64,000 bases of DNA from a bacterium (GTDB taxonomy: Bacteria > DRYD01). The stretch's first letter is position 1. Every line of letters begins with the position of its first letter. This document shows, in pieces, positions 1 to 10,049 of this stretch. Where the stretch lies: NCBI GenBank assembly GCA_030549815.1, contig JAUQQQ010000001.1:18524-82523 (forward strand), read 5' to 3'. The translations under genes were made by a program, and so were the position numbers. The notes below the pieces were generated by a model. It ran no database searches. It worked only from the letters and a program-made list of their open reading frames with translations, and was not told the origin of the DNA.

Positions 1-181
1 CCTTGAATTTGTCCTTGTTATAGAAGTAAAGTGTAAAAGAAAATAGAAAACCCAAATAAGTTCCTGTATCTCTGGCACAGACAAAAAACTGATGCCCATC
101 AAAACTCTGAAAACTTCTCTCTGTTATCTGATGGCAAAGAGGAGAAAATAACGTAAAGAAAAAATCATAAATACTTTCCAT
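1..181 (-). CDS. DUF2085-like membrane protein (3' end runs off the window)
   Basis: Minus-strand translation from ATG at 181: MESIYDFFFTLFSPLCHQITERSFQSFDGHQFFVCARDTGTYLGFLFSFTLYFYNKDKFK; the CHQxxERSF...G.Q..CAR.TG.YLG pattern resembles DUF2085. Confidence 0.7.
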   Translation of the reverse strand, partial: MESIYDFFFTLFSPLCHQITERSFQSFDGHQFFVCARDTGTYLGFLFSFTLYFYNKDKFK

Positions 182-604
182 CACAAATAATTTTCTATTT
201 TTCCCTTATTCAACCTTTTAAGTAATATACCCTTAGTTGGAAGTTATAACTTTTTGGATTCTTTTGTAGTACATTGTGCCAAATTTGCTACAGTGTAACA
301 TACTTTACATAAACTATCAAACAGTAAGCCAAAAGCAAGGAATTGCCGCTATTTCAAAGCTAAAAATTCTGAATATCCACACGCAAAAACCATTTACAAA
401 AACCCATACACTTACTTATCGTTTTTTCTACCAATCTGGTTTTCTGTTGATAATAACATTTCCAATCGTCTCACTTTATCAAGATTTCCATTATTTTAAT
501 TAAGTATTTTTTTTACAAAAAACCAAGTTTTTTAACATTTTTTACAAAAAAAATGTTTTTTAAAAAAGAAAATTTTTAATAAAGTAAAACAGGAGGTGAT
601 GAAG

Positions 605-1249
605 ATGTCAGAAATCAATTCAGTAGGTTCCGGAGCAAGTAACGTATCATCTGCACAAAGTTCCTCAGCAGCACAGTCAAGTAATGTAAATCAAGGTTCT
701 TCAATAAATGAAACCCGAAATGAACAAACACAACAATCAAATAATGATGAAAACTTAAAAGACAAAGACAAAACCGAAAAAGATGAAGAAAAGAAAAAAT
801 TACAAGAAGAAATTGATAAACTTAAAAAGGAAATAGAAGAATTGAAAAAACAATTACAAAATCAACCCAAAGGAAATAGCAACTCTAATTCCCAAAAGCC
901 ACAGCAATCACAACAAGCACAAAATGATCCTAACCAAAACCAAAACGATCCTAATCAGTTGATACTTCAAGATATAGCAGCAGTTTTACAAGCTGCACAA
1001 CAAGGTGGACAAGGACTTCAACAAGCAGTAGGAAAACTAAAACAAGACTACACAATGATTAAATCAATGAATATTCCTCTTAAACCAGAAGTTGATCAAA
1101 TGGCACAACAAGTATTACAACAATTCGGAGGTGGCGCAGGCGTAGGACAAAATCCTGCAGGAATAGCGCAAGGGTTAAATCCAACACAAGCAGTTAATCC
1201 ACTTAACAATACAGCATCTGCCAATATAGGCAGACAAAACTTTATATAA
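605..1249 (+). CDS. Ser/Gln/Asn-rich protein with central charged coiled coil, no signal peptide
   Basis: ORF 596..1249; the GTG at 596 overlaps the SD (aggaggtg), so ATG at 605 is the likelier start. EEIDKLKKEIEELKKQLQ coiled coil, Q-rich flanks. Confidence 0.75.
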   Translation: MSEINSVGSGASNVSSAQSSSAAQSSNVNQGSSINETRNEQTQQSNNDENLKDKDKTEKDEEKKKLQEEIDKLKKEIEELKKQLQNQPKGNSNSNSQKPQQSQQAQNDPNQNQNDPNQLILQDIAAVLQAAQQGGQGLQQAVGKLKQDYTMIKSMNIPLKPEVDQMAQQVLQQFGGGAGVGQNPAGIAQGLNPTQAVNPLNNTASANIGRQNFI

Positions 1250-1277
1250 AAATTCGATATAGCCACAATATGAAATT

Positions 1278-1306
1278 AAAAGGGGGATTATCTTAATCCC
1301 CCTTTT
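1278..1306. terminator. Bidirectional intrinsic terminator between convergent genes
   Basis: Perfect 13-bp inverted repeat AAAAGGGGGATTA-TCT-TAATCCCCCTTTT in the 63-bp gap between convergent ORFs. Confidence 0.85.
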
Positions 1307-1312
1307 AGTTTT

Positions 1313-2260
1313 CTAAATTCCAATAATCAATTTTTCAATATCCTTTAATTGCGAATATTTTAAAAGAAAAATTTTAGATACATTAGAGAAAGGAGCCCAT
1401 CTCTTAACCCTATAATCAAAACCTTGATCAGGAAAAATGGAAATAACGACAGGGACGTTAAAAAATGAAGCCAAGTGAACAGGACCTGTATCAAAACCAA
1501 CCAACATAAAACTTTCTAAACACAATTCTACATAATCCATTATGTTCTCAATAAAAACTTTCCTTACATTCCCAATATCAATATCCATATATTTCTTTTC
1601 ATAAGGGCCAAATACAACCAAAACATCACCAAATTTTTGCAAATAATTTATCAATGTTTCATAATGCTCCAATTTTGCTCCTAAATCAAAAGATTTATAA
1701 GTCCAATGTAAAACAATTTTTTTTCTCTCTTTATTTTGAAAATCACCAAAAATCCTATAATCATAGAAATTAAAAATTTCATCTTTAAAAACTCTCATCT
1801 TTTCATAAATATCATTATTTACCAACAAAAAAGAATGAAGGATAAAGTTAAAAGTATTCAAAATATCATGCCCTTCAAAAATATTTTCAAAATCAATAAA
1901 AAAATATTTCTGATAAAAAAAATTCTTGCTAAATAAAAATTTATACATTTTCGAGATTAGTTTTGAAGAGTAAGAAGAGATAATTTTGTATTTTGAAGGG
2001 AAATTAATTATTTTTTTGAAATGTTTAAAATTCCTAATCTTCCCCCACGGACCTAAAAAAATAACTAAATCAGTTTCTCTATAAGAATCAATACTTTGTA
2101 AAATCACTTCTCCATTACAGAATAAATTCCCAACAAAATTGGAAAAATTGTTCAAATAATAAATTTTTCCATCAAAAATCGATGATAATATCTTAAGAGT
2201 TGGTATAGTAAAAAGGGTATCTCCTAACCCATCATCACGATAAATTGCTATACTTTTCAT
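1313..2260 (-). CDS. Glycosyltransferase family 9 (heptosyltransferase-like)
   Basis: N-terminal RDDGLGDTLFTIPTL and C-terminal GFDTGPVHLASFFNVPVV motifs of GT9. Confidence 0.85.
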   Translation of the reverse strand: MKSIAIYRDDGLGDTLFTIPTLKILSSIFDGKIYYLNNFSNFVGNLFCNGEVILQSIDSYRETDLVIFLGPWGKIRNFKHFKKIINFPSKYKIISSYSSKLISKMYKFLFSKNFFYQKYFFIDFENIFEGHDILNTFNFILHSFLLVNNDIYEKMRVFKDEIFNFYDYRIFGDFQNKERKKIVLHWTYKSFDLGAKLEHYETLINYLQKFGDVLVVFGPYEKKYMDIDIGNVRKVFIENIMDYVELCLESFMLVGFDTGPVHLASFFNVPVVISIFPDQGFDYRVKRWAPFSNVSKIFLLKYSQLKDIEKLIIGI

Positions 2261-2334
2261 CGTGTTTGATTTAATAATTTAATAATATTTTCTATAACAT
2301 TTGAAATGTTTTTTTACCTTTTCCTTTATTATCA

Positions 2335-2958
2335 CTATGTTCTTTTAACTCCAAATAAGGCAAACTTATATATCCATATTATGCCAATGATATTCTCAAA
2401 TTTTTTGTTTACTACCAAAGCTAAGAAAACTCCCAAGCATTCAATTAAAATAAGAATAGCATTTTTATAATATCCATATCCATTATAGTGTCCACTATCA
2501 TGGTGGTCTCCAGCATCATGGTAGTCCCCACCATCATGATGGCGCCCCTTTGAGCCACCATCAGAATCTCCGTGCGACCCTTGATGATAAGAATCAACAG
2601 TAATAGCTTGACTTTCTATTCCAGAAGCAACATCAGCAATATTTTTTAATCTACTGAAAATTTCATTTGCTGCTTCCTTCAATTCCACATAATTTTTTTC
2701 CTCAGCAAATGAAATTATTTTATTAGTTTTCTCTTCTATTGTTTTTATATTTTCTCTTAATTCTTGTAAAGCTGTTTCAAGATATTTTTTAGATATCCAA
2801 ATTTCCAAATCCGATTTTTCTATACTTGTTTTTCCTATATTTTGTTTGTTTTTATTTGCCTTCTTTCGATGAGCGAATAGAATAAAGATTGTAATGATTA
2901 TAGCAATAATTGGAGCCCAAATAACTAAAAACTTTGCAATATTTTCACCAATAACCAT
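2335..2958 (-). CDS. Membrane protein with coiled coil and His/Asp-rich hexapeptide repeats
   Basis: N-terminal TM, coiled coil, GRHHDGGDYHDAGDHHDSGHYNG, C-terminal hydrophobic segments. Confidence 0.65.
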   Translation of the reverse strand: MVIGENIAKFLVIWAPIIAIIITIFILFAHRKKANKNKQNIGKTSIEKSDLEIWISKKYLETALQELRENIKTIEEKTNKIISFAEEKNYVELKEAANEIFSRLKNIADVASGIESQAITVDSYHQGSHGDSDGGSKGRHHDGGDYHDAGDHHDSGHYNGYGYYKNAILILIECLGVFLALVVNKKFENIIGIIWIYKFALFGVKRT

Positions 2959-2990
2959 TTAAATCACCATCCATTAATTTTTAAAACAAA

Positions 2991-4016
2991 TTACTTTACT
3001 TTTAGCATTTCCAGATCCTTCAATTCTTCTTCAACCATTATCTCTATTAATTTATCGAATTTAGTTTTTGGTTCCCACCCCAATACCTTCTTTGCTTTTG
3101 AGTAATCACCTACTAACAGATCAACTTCAGAGGGTCTGAAAAACTCTGGGTCTGTTTCTACTCTTATAAAACCTTTATTATCAACAGCAACTATTCTATT
3201 ATTTTTTTCTTCCCACTTTATTTCAATTCCCACACATTGGAAAGCTTTTTCGATAAGTTCTTTGACGCTGTGTGTTTCGCCAGTTGCTAAAACAAAATCA
3301 TCAGGGTAATCATGTTGCATCATTAAATACATACCATATACGTATTCAGGGGCATATCCCCAATCCCTTTTAGCCCAAATATTACCAACTTTGAAACTTT
3401 CCAACATACCTTTCTTTACCATACAAACGCTATTAACAACTTTTTTTGTGATAAATTCGATTGATCGTAAAGGAGACTCATGATTAAACAAAATCCCACA
3501 GGTATTGAACATTCCATAAGCTTCTCTGTAATTTACGGTAATCCAGTGAGCAAATAATTTCGAAACACCATATGGACTTCTTGGATAAAAAGGAGTTGTT
3601 TCCTTTTGAGGTATCTCTTGAACTTTACCAAATAATTCAGAAGTAGATGCTTGGTAAAATTTTGAATCCTTAGAAAATAACCTAATTGCTTCCAAAATCC
3701 TTAATACTCCTAAAGCGTTAACATTTGAAGTAAGCAATGGTTGCTTAAATGAAGCATGAACAAAACTCTGAGCAGCCAAATTATAAATCTCATCAAATTT
3801 ATTTTCTTTAATTACTTCAAAAACATTACTTTCTTCCAATAAATCCATGTATATTATTTTAACTTTGTCTTTAATTTTTAATTTTTCCAACCTCCAATAA
3901 GAGGAGTCTGAGCTTCGTCTATCAGCACCATAAACCTCATATCCCATCTCCAACAATAGCTTTGCTAAATAAGCTCCATCCTGGCCTCTTATCCCAGTTA
4001 TCAGCGCTTTTTTCAT
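2991..4016 (-). CDS. gmd: GDP-mannose 4,6-dehydratase
   Basis: MKKALITGIRGQDGAYLAKLLLEMGYEVYGADRRSSDSSYWRLEKL; YGVSK motif; full length. Confidence 0.9.
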   Translation of the reverse strand: MKKALITGIRGQDGAYLAKLLLEMGYEVYGADRRSSDSSYWRLEKLKIKDKVKIIYMDLLEESNVFEVIKENKFDEIYNLAAQSFVHASFKQPLLTSNVNALGVLRILEAIRLFSKDSKFYQASTSELFGKVQEIPQKETTPFYPRSPYGVSKLFAHWITVNYREAYGMFNTCGILFNHESPLRSIEFITKKVVNSVCMVKKGMLESFKVGNIWAKRDWGYAPEYVYGMYLMMQHDYPDDFVLATGETHSVKELIEKAFQCVGIEIKWEEKNNRIVAVDNKGFIRVETDPEFFRPSEVDLLVGDYSKAKKVLGWEPKTKFDKLIEIMVEEELKDLEMLKVK

Positions 4017-4180
4017 ACACGACCTCCTAACTCAAACACTATTTTTGCTCTTCTAATTAATCTATTTTTTTTAAAACATTTAATCCCTTTTTTACATTTT
4101 TTACAAAATAATGCTTGATTTTAAAACAAATTCTGTTAGTTAATTAATAGGGGAACACCAAACAAAAAGGGGGGATTAAG

Positions 4181-5071
4181 ATGTTCGGTATAAATTCAAT
4201 CAATTTCAACATGACAAACATAAATACCCTTAACTTTAAATACAACCAAATATCTATTGGATTTAACAACCAAATTAATGATAGCTTAAATTTATCCGGA
4301 TTATCAAATACTAACCCGTTTGTGACAGGATTAATAGGTGGATTAACAGGAGGGTTAATTGGGGGATTACTTGGAGGACTTCTGTCAAATAACCCAATGT
4401 CTTTCGGTTTCCCTCAACAACAAAATAATCAAAACATTAATAACCAATTACTCTTAAGTTTACTAATACTCTTGGTTTCACTAATCTTATCGCAAAATTC
4501 ACAAGGGGGAGGAATACCATTCGGTACACCTTTTGGAAACCAACTCGGATCACCTCTTGGATCACCATTGGGCGCACCATTCGGAGGAATGAATCCTCCA
4601 TACTTTGGTTATCCCAATAGCCCCCTACAAAATAATCCTTTACAAAATAATCCTCTACAAAATAACCCTCAACAAAATAATCCAGCTGATCAATCCATAG
4701 GTGGAGGAAATGGGAACGTAGTTAATTTAGCTTTACAACAAGTTGGAAAACCCTATGTATTTGGAGCAGAGGGTCCAAACGCATTCGACTGCTCTGGTTT
4801 AGTTCAATGGGTATTTAAAAGATGCGGTAAAAATTTACCAAGAACAGCAGAAGAGCAATTCAGAGTAGGCACGCCAGTTCAAAAAAATCAGCTGCAACCG
4901 GGAGATTTGGTATTCTTTGCAAACACTTACAAACCAGGTATATCCCACGTAGGTATATATATAGGAAACGGGAAATTTGTCCATGCAGCAAACAGTAGAG
5001 AAGGAGTAAAAGTTAGTAGTCTATCGGAAAGCTATTACGTGCAACATTATGCTGGCGCCAAAAGAGTATAA
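4181..5071 (+). CDS. NlpC/P60 endopeptidase with glycine-zipper/hydrophobic N-terminal region and PLQNN repeats
   Basis: C-terminal GKPYVFGAEGPNAFDCSGLVQWVFKRCGKNLPRTAEEQ...GDLVFFAN...ISHVGIYIGNGKFVHAAN; SD aaaaagggggg upstream; no signal peptide. Confidence 0.92.
   Translation: MFGINSINFNMTNINTLNFKYNQISIGFNNQINDSLNLSGLSNTNPFVTGLIGGLTGGLIGGLLGGLLSNNPMSFGFPQQQNNQNINNQLLLSLLILLVSLILSQNSQGGGIPFGTPFGNQLGSPLGSPLGAPFGGMNPPYFGYPNSPLQNNPLQNNPLQNNPQQNNPADQSIGGGNGNVVNLALQQVGKPYVFGAEGPNAFDCSGLVQWVFKRCGKNLPRTAEEQFRVGTPVQKNQLQPGDLVFFANTYKPGISHVGIYIGNGKFVHAANSREGVKVSSLSESYYVQHYAGAKRV
4622..4681 (+). repeat. 15-bp in-frame tandem repeat (PLQNN x4)
   Basis: c-c-[ct]-[ct]ta-caa-aat-aa[tc] units encode PLQNNPLQNNPLQNNPQQNN. 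Confidence 0.9.
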
Positions 5072-7868
5072 CCCAAAATACAAACAAATAAAAATAAATA
5101 AAGAAAAAATTCAAGTACAATAAGAAAAGAGGGAAAGGTTGATAAATAAACCTTATTTTACCTTTACCTTTCTCAACAAAAACACCTTTTACAATCCCAT
5201 TAACCTTTATTATAGGTAATTCATGGTTATCCCTAATTGCTTTCCATCCCCTATAATATAAATCATTAAAAACAATCAAACTAAACCCATCAGTTTCATA
5301 AAAAATATCAATATAATTACTACCCCTCTTTTCTATTTTTACCTTCGCTTTCTTTATATCTTTCCCAAAATAAGAAGCTTTTTCAATAAATACAGTAAGA
5401 GGATCATTTTGTAAAGTTAAAAAACTATACTTCACATCTTCAATACTATCAACAAACTTTACAGAAGAAGGAGAAAAAACGATAGGCAAAGCGTAAGGGT
5501 TCTCATAAACTTCACTCCCCATAAAACTACTATCATAAATATAAGCTTTTCTACTCAAACCATTGCCAGGCACAACAAAAGGAAAACTATAAACATCTAT
5601 ATCCTTTATTTCATAAATCCTTGAAAAACTATTAACAGGATAGATATTTATTTGGAGATTAACGAAATCCGCCTGATTTTGGAAATCAATAATAAAAGGA
5701 ACAACAACTTGAACCCATCTACTACTATCAATATAATAATCATTCAAAAAATAATACGATAAGGACTTGTTATTAATATCCTTAACTTCAATACCTAAAC
5801 CATCGGATATATTAAAAACCAACCGCCTATACTTATATAAAAAACTAACTTTATTAACTCTTGCTTTAAAACAAACAAGCAAAGCCTTATTCAAACTTCT
5901 ATTCTTAAAATTTAAAACTATTCTGGAGTCTTGTTTCAAAGTCAAAACATTATTAACAAGTTCAACTTTAATATTTTTAGAGTTATTAAAAATTTCAGAT
6001 AAATCATCAAACCTATATTTATCTATTTCAACATTTCCTTTCCTTAGTGCACCTACATTTACAAACTTTCCATACTTTTCCTTGAATTCCTCATTTATAA
6101 AAATGTATTTGACAGAAAAAGCACTTAATAAGTTATTATTTAGAATAAAAAAGTAATCATTTGGTTGTATAAAACTACCGTTCATCCATATATTAAAAAG
6201 TTTAACAAAATCAAAAGGGATAACAGGTTCGTAATAATTTAACATTCTCTTTCCAACTACCCCTGGAAAAATTAATGGAAAACCAGTAAAATAAGCTATC
6301 CTATAGTTATTGTCGAATTTTTTTATAAAATTGAGGTAGTTAATAATGTTTTCTCTTTTTCCCCACCAACTGGACACATAAGAAGGGCTAATGTTGTAAA
6401 AAAACCAAAAACTCTCAAAAAAGAAAATAACAAATAAAATCGACAAAATTTCAAACCTAAAATCCCTATTAAGCCACCAAAACAAACCAATAACGACAAA
6501 AAATAGAATACCAAATAGTAATGGAAAATACAAATCAGGAGTGTTAATGTTAATCTTTGAAAGATTTTTCCCGACCTCAGGATTTACAAAAAACCAAAAT
6601 GAAAGAAAAAATAACACAAATATAGTAATAATAGAAACTTTAACAAAATTAAAAAATTCTTGCTTTTCTTTCAAGATAAAATGCAAAGAAAAAGGTATGA
6701 AAATAGATTGAACCAAACTTATCTCCATCAAATGTCGTGCCACCACCCTAACCTTGGAATAAAAAGGAAAATCAAAAAGAAGATAATGAAAGATTAAATT
6801 ATACTTGCCCAAGGACAAAATAAATACAACGATACCAGAAAAAGCCAAAACTTTCAATAACCCTTCTATATCCTTTTGTTGAAAAACTTTGACAAAAGCA
6901 AAAATTGTTAAAAATAAGGAAACAGAAGAACTGTAAGCCAAGAATTCAAAAGATATAGTACCAGTCGAAGGTCCGTAATAAGTAGGATTGCTTATACTAC
7001 CACCAAATATGAAAGGTATAACTTGATTAATAAGAGCAAAAATAGGAAAAGATCCCTGATTATAAGTCTCGAAATTTATATAGTTTCTGACCGATATTTT
7101 TGATAACTCCAGAACTTCATAAGCAAACAAAAATATCAATGGAAAACTTAAAATAAGAGAAAAAAATAATACCCACAATAAACGATAATTCAAAAAAATT
7201 CCATAAATAATCAAAAAAATAAAAGAATAAAGAAAAGCTTGAGGATAGCCCGCTAAAAACTGATACCCTAACGATAAAGATAACCCCAAAAAAAACACAA
7301 AATTTTCCCTTATATTAACCAACCAACTTTTATTTCTATCATAATTATCACAAATTATTGAAAAAAACAATAAACTAAGAGGTAAGTAAGGAATAGAATT
7401 TTGCAAAGGAACAAAATCAACATGAGATAAAATAAATGAGCTAAGCCCAAACAAAAAACCAGATAAAACAGCAAAAAATCTTTCTAATCCAATTTTTCTA
7501 TAAATAAACGACGCGAATAAAAAACCAAAAAACTGAGCCATAACAAAATGAATAAAAATACTAAAATTATACGCCCAATAAGGATCAAAAAATCTATATA
7601 ACAAAAGATTAAAAGGGTACAAACCTCCTGCCTGAACTATACCCAAAAAAGGTAATCCCAAAGCCTGATAAGGATACCACAAAGGAAACTCCCCGTTTTT
7701 CAAACAATTACTATAAAATAATCTTAACGGTAAGAATTGGTTATAACTATCCGCAGACCCTATAATATGATCTTTTACAGGTATAAAAAAAACAAAAACT
7801 AAAAAGCAATAAAATATTAAAACATCAAGATTAAATTTCCTTACAAGATAAAATATCCTACCCAACAA
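5013..7868 (-). CDS. YfhO-family-like large polytopic membrane protein
   Basis: 951 aa, many TM segments, N-terminal KDHIIGSADSYNQFLPLRLF, C-terminal GFSLIVFNDLYYRGWKAIRDNHELPIIKVNGIVKGVFVEKGKGKIRFIYQP typical of YfhO-like proteins. Confidence 0.75.
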   Translation of the reverse strand: MLGRIFYLVRKFNLDVLIFYCFLVFVFFIPVKDHIIGSADSYNQFLPLRLFYSNCLKNGEFPLWYPYQALGLPFLGIVQAGGLYPFNLLLYRFFDPYWAYNFSIFIHFVMAQFFGFLFASFIYRKIGLERFFAVLSGFLFGLSSFILSHVDFVPLQNSIPYLPLSLLFFSIICDNYDRNKSWLVNIRENFVFFLGLSLSLGYQFLAGYPQAFLYSFIFLIIYGIFLNYRLLWVLFFSLILSFPLIFLFAYEVLELSKISVRNYINFETYNQGSFPIFALINQVIPFIFGGSISNPTYYGPSTGTISFEFLAYSSSVSLFLTIFAFVKVFQQKDIEGLLKVLAFSGIVVFILSLGKYNLIFHYLLFDFPFYSKVRVVARHLMEISLVQSIFIPFSLHFILKEKQEFFNFVKVSIITIFVLFFLSFWFFVNPEVGKNLSKININTPDLYFPLLFGILFFVVIGLFWWLNRDFRFEILSILFVIFFFESFWFFYNISPSYVSSWWGKRENIINYLNFIKKFDNNYRIAYFTGFPLIFPGVVGKRMLNYYEPVIPFDFVKLFNIWMNGSFIQPNDYFFILNNNLLSAFSVKYIFINEEFKEKYGKFVNVGALRKGNVEIDKYRFDDLSEIFNNSKNIKVELVNNVLTLKQDSRIVLNFKNRSLNKALLVCFKARVNKVSFLYKYRRLVFNISDGLGIEVKDINNKSLSYYFLNDYYIDSSRWVQVVVPFIIDFQNQADFVNLQINIYPVNSFSRIYEIKDIDVYSFPFVVPGNGLSRKAYIYDSSFMGSEVYENPYALPIVFSPSSVKFVDSIEDVKYSFLTLQNDPLTVFIEKASYFGKDIKKAKVKIEKRGSNYIDIFYETDGFSLIVFNDLYYRGWKAIRDNHELPIIKVNGIVKGVFVEKGKGKIRFIYQPFPLFLLYLNFFFIYFYLFVFWVILFWRQHNVARNSFPIDY

Positions 7869-7870
7869 CT

Positions 7871-8170
7871 TTATTGAATTTTCTTCAATACACTATCAAC
7901 CTTTTCTTGTATCCTATTACTTTTCCCTTTTCTGCAATCGATTTTCAATAAAACGCTAACTCTATTGTTTTCTTTTTCAACTTCACTTATAGCATTTTTT
8001 ATTACTTGGAATAATTGGTCTATATTTTCACTTTCAATTATTGTTCCCATAGCGGTTAATTGAAATTCTAATCCTGATTTTTGAATAATTTTGAAAGCTT
8101 TTGCTACCTCTTCAGAAACGCTTTCCTTCTTTCCTATTGGAGTAATGCTAACAAAAGCTAAGTAGCTCAT
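7871..8170 (-). CDS. MTH1187/YqgV (DUF77)-like thiamine-binding protein
   Basis: ~100 aa, SITPIGKKESVSEEVAKAFKIIQKSGLEFQLTAMGTIIES. Confidence 0.85.
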   Translation of the reverse strand: MSYLAFVSITPIGKKESVSEEVAKAFKIIQKSGLEFQLTAMGTIIESENIDQLFQVIKNAISEVEKENNRVSVLLKIDCRKGKSNRIQEKVDSVLKKIQ

Positions 8171-8216
8171 TCTAAACTACCTCCACTAACATTAACCAAC
8201 CCTCTGAAACACTTAT

Positions 8217-9344
8217 TCAAGGAGTAAGTGCCTCTTTATTAGTTTGTTTTCCTTCTTGGTATTCTTTAACAACTTGTTCTAAAACTTCTTTAAATGCATC
8301 AATAATTTTGTCTTCAGGAGCAACTTTAACCATTTTTCCTTTTCTGTAAATAATACCTTTACCTTTACCACCAACGACTGCTATATCAGCTTTCCTTGCT
8401 TCTCCAGGGCCATTAACAACACATCCCATAACAGCAACCGTAATATTTTCACTCACATTTTCAACTTCCTTCTTTACTTTCTCTACTAAATTAAAAAGAT
8501 CAACTTCTATTCTGCCACATGTTGGACAGCTAATAAGTTCAACACCCCTTTTTTCATATCCCAAAGCTTTCAAAATCTCATAACCAACCTTTATTTCTTC
8601 TTCAACGTCAGAAGTTAAGGAAACTCTGATAGTATCTCCTATTCCATGGTAAAGAAGAGTTCCGATTCCAATTGAGCTTTTAACATATCCACTTAAACCA
8701 CTTCCAGACTCTGTTACCCCTAAATGCAAAGCATAAGGCACTTTTTCAGCTAATAACATATAAGCAGAAATCATATCTTCAACATTACTACTCTTAACGG
8801 ATATTTTTATATCTGTAAATCCCATATTTTCAAGTATTCTTACTTCATCGACTGCAGACTCTACTAAAGCCTCATAAGTTGGATAACCATATTTTTCAAG
8901 ATATTTGGGATGTAAAGATCCACTATTAACGCCTATTCTTATGGGTATTCCTCTACTTTTTGCTGCCTTGATAACCTGCTCCAACTTTTCTTCTCTTGAT
9001 ATATTCCCCTGAGGAGAGTCAAGGATATTACCGGGATTTAATCTTAATGCATCAATTCCTGCATCAATAGCCATAAGAGCCAATCGATAATCAAAGTGTA
9101 TATCTGCAACGAGAGGTAAAGGAGACTTAGTAACAATTTCTTTTAGACACATTGCTGCTTCTTTATCGGGTACAGCTATTCTCATTACTTTTGCACCTGC
9201 TTCTTTAGCTCTATTTAACTGTCTTAGGACTTCTTCAACGTCAGTGGTAGGACACTTGACCATACTTTGAACAACAACAGGATTTCCTGCACCTATCAAA
9301 ACATCTCTTATCTTTACAAGTTTAGAAATCCTTCTTTTTACCAT
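8217..9344 (-). CDS. ispG: 4-hydroxy-3-methylbut-2-enyl diphosphate synthase
   Basis: PVVVQSMVKCPTTDVE, LALMAIDAGIDALRLNPGNI, LISCPTCGR, GCVVNGPGEA. Confidence 0.96.
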   Translation of the reverse strand: MVKRRISKLVKIRDVLIGAGNPVVVQSMVKCPTTDVEEVLRQLNRAKEAGAKVMRIAVPDKEAAMCLKEIVTKSPLPLVADIHFDYRLALMAIDAGIDALRLNPGNILDSPQGNISREEKLEQVIKAAKSRGIPIRIGVNSGSLHPKYLEKYGYPTYEALVESAVDEVRILENMGFTDIKISVKSSNVEDMISAYMLLAEKVPYALHLGVTESGSGLSGYVKSSIGIGTLLYHGIGDTIRVSLTSDVEEEIKVGYEILKALGYEKRGVELISCPTCGRIEVDLFNLVEKVKKEVENVSENITVAVMGCVVNGPGEARKADIAVVGGKGKGIIYRKGKMVKVAPEDKIIDAFKEVLEQVVKEYQEGKQTNKEALTP

Positions 9345-9362
9345 ACACCACTTCCTCCTTAT

Positions 9363-10046
9363 TCAATTTATCTTTTCGACAATAACAAAAGTTCCCATAT
9401 GTTTTTTTATCTTAACTATAGAGCCCGCAGGAATGGGAGTGCCATCCTCACTTTTGGCTAAAAATTGATCAAACTTATCGTCAAACCTGACATTTATTTT
9501 CCCAAATCCATCCGCAGGTATATCGTACAAAACCTCAGCCTCTTTACCCTCAAAATATGATGCACTCTTTACCATACTGTAAGTTTTAAGAAAATTAAAA
9601 AGAAACTTAAGAACATAAATGTAAGTCAGTCCAGAAAGAATAGCAGATATAAAAATAGATGAGAAATCTCTAACTTTCGAAGGTAAAAACGAAAAGAGAT
9701 AAAAAGTAATAATGCCAAAAGCCCCAAAAAGAGCAGTATTAATCAGAAAAGAAGATGGCGATATTATGAAAGTTTTACCAGTTGAAACATCAGCAACATG
9801 AGTATCCACTGCTCCACTATCAGCAACAGAAACATCGTGACCAACAGAAGTATCATGATGAACTAAACTATCCCCTCCCCCTAAATCAATCATACCTATC
9901 AAAACTAAAAGTAATAGTAATCCGGAAGAACCAAGAGCCATTATCAAATACATCCACAGTAAACTTGAGCTACTATTCGTAGAAAAATACGACAACAGTA
10001 TTATAACAACAAGAATTAGAGGAATCAGAAAAATCATAAAAAACAC
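9363..10046 (-). CDS. NfeD-like membrane protein with His/Asp-rich loop
   Basis: TM segments, HHDTSVGHDVSVADSGAVDTHVAD loop, C-terminal OB-fold-like GKEAEVLYDIPADGFGKINVRFDDKFDQFLAKSEDGTPIPAGSIVKIKKHMGTFVIVEK. Confidence 0.65.
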   Translation of the reverse strand: MFFMIFLIPLILVVIILLSYFSTNSSSSLLWMYLIMALGSSGLLLLLVLIGMIDLGGGDSLVHHDTSVGHDVSVADSGAVDTHVADVSTGKTFIISPSSFLINTALFGAFGIITFYLFSFLPSKVRDFSSIFISAILSGLTYIYVLKFLFNFLKTYSMVKSASYFEGKEAEVLYDIPADGFGKINVRFDDKFDQFLAKSEDGTPIPAGSIVKIKKHMGTFVIVEKIN

Positions 10047-10049
10047 CCC

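Noticed and set aside
276-503. 75-aa plus-strand ORF
   Set aside because: No SD, no recognisable motif, lies in an AT-rich intergenic region.
2500-2560. Short repeats resembling a CRISPR array (catcatggtggtctcc...)
   Set aside because: 18-bp in-frame coding repeats of the HHDxGD protein, no spacers.
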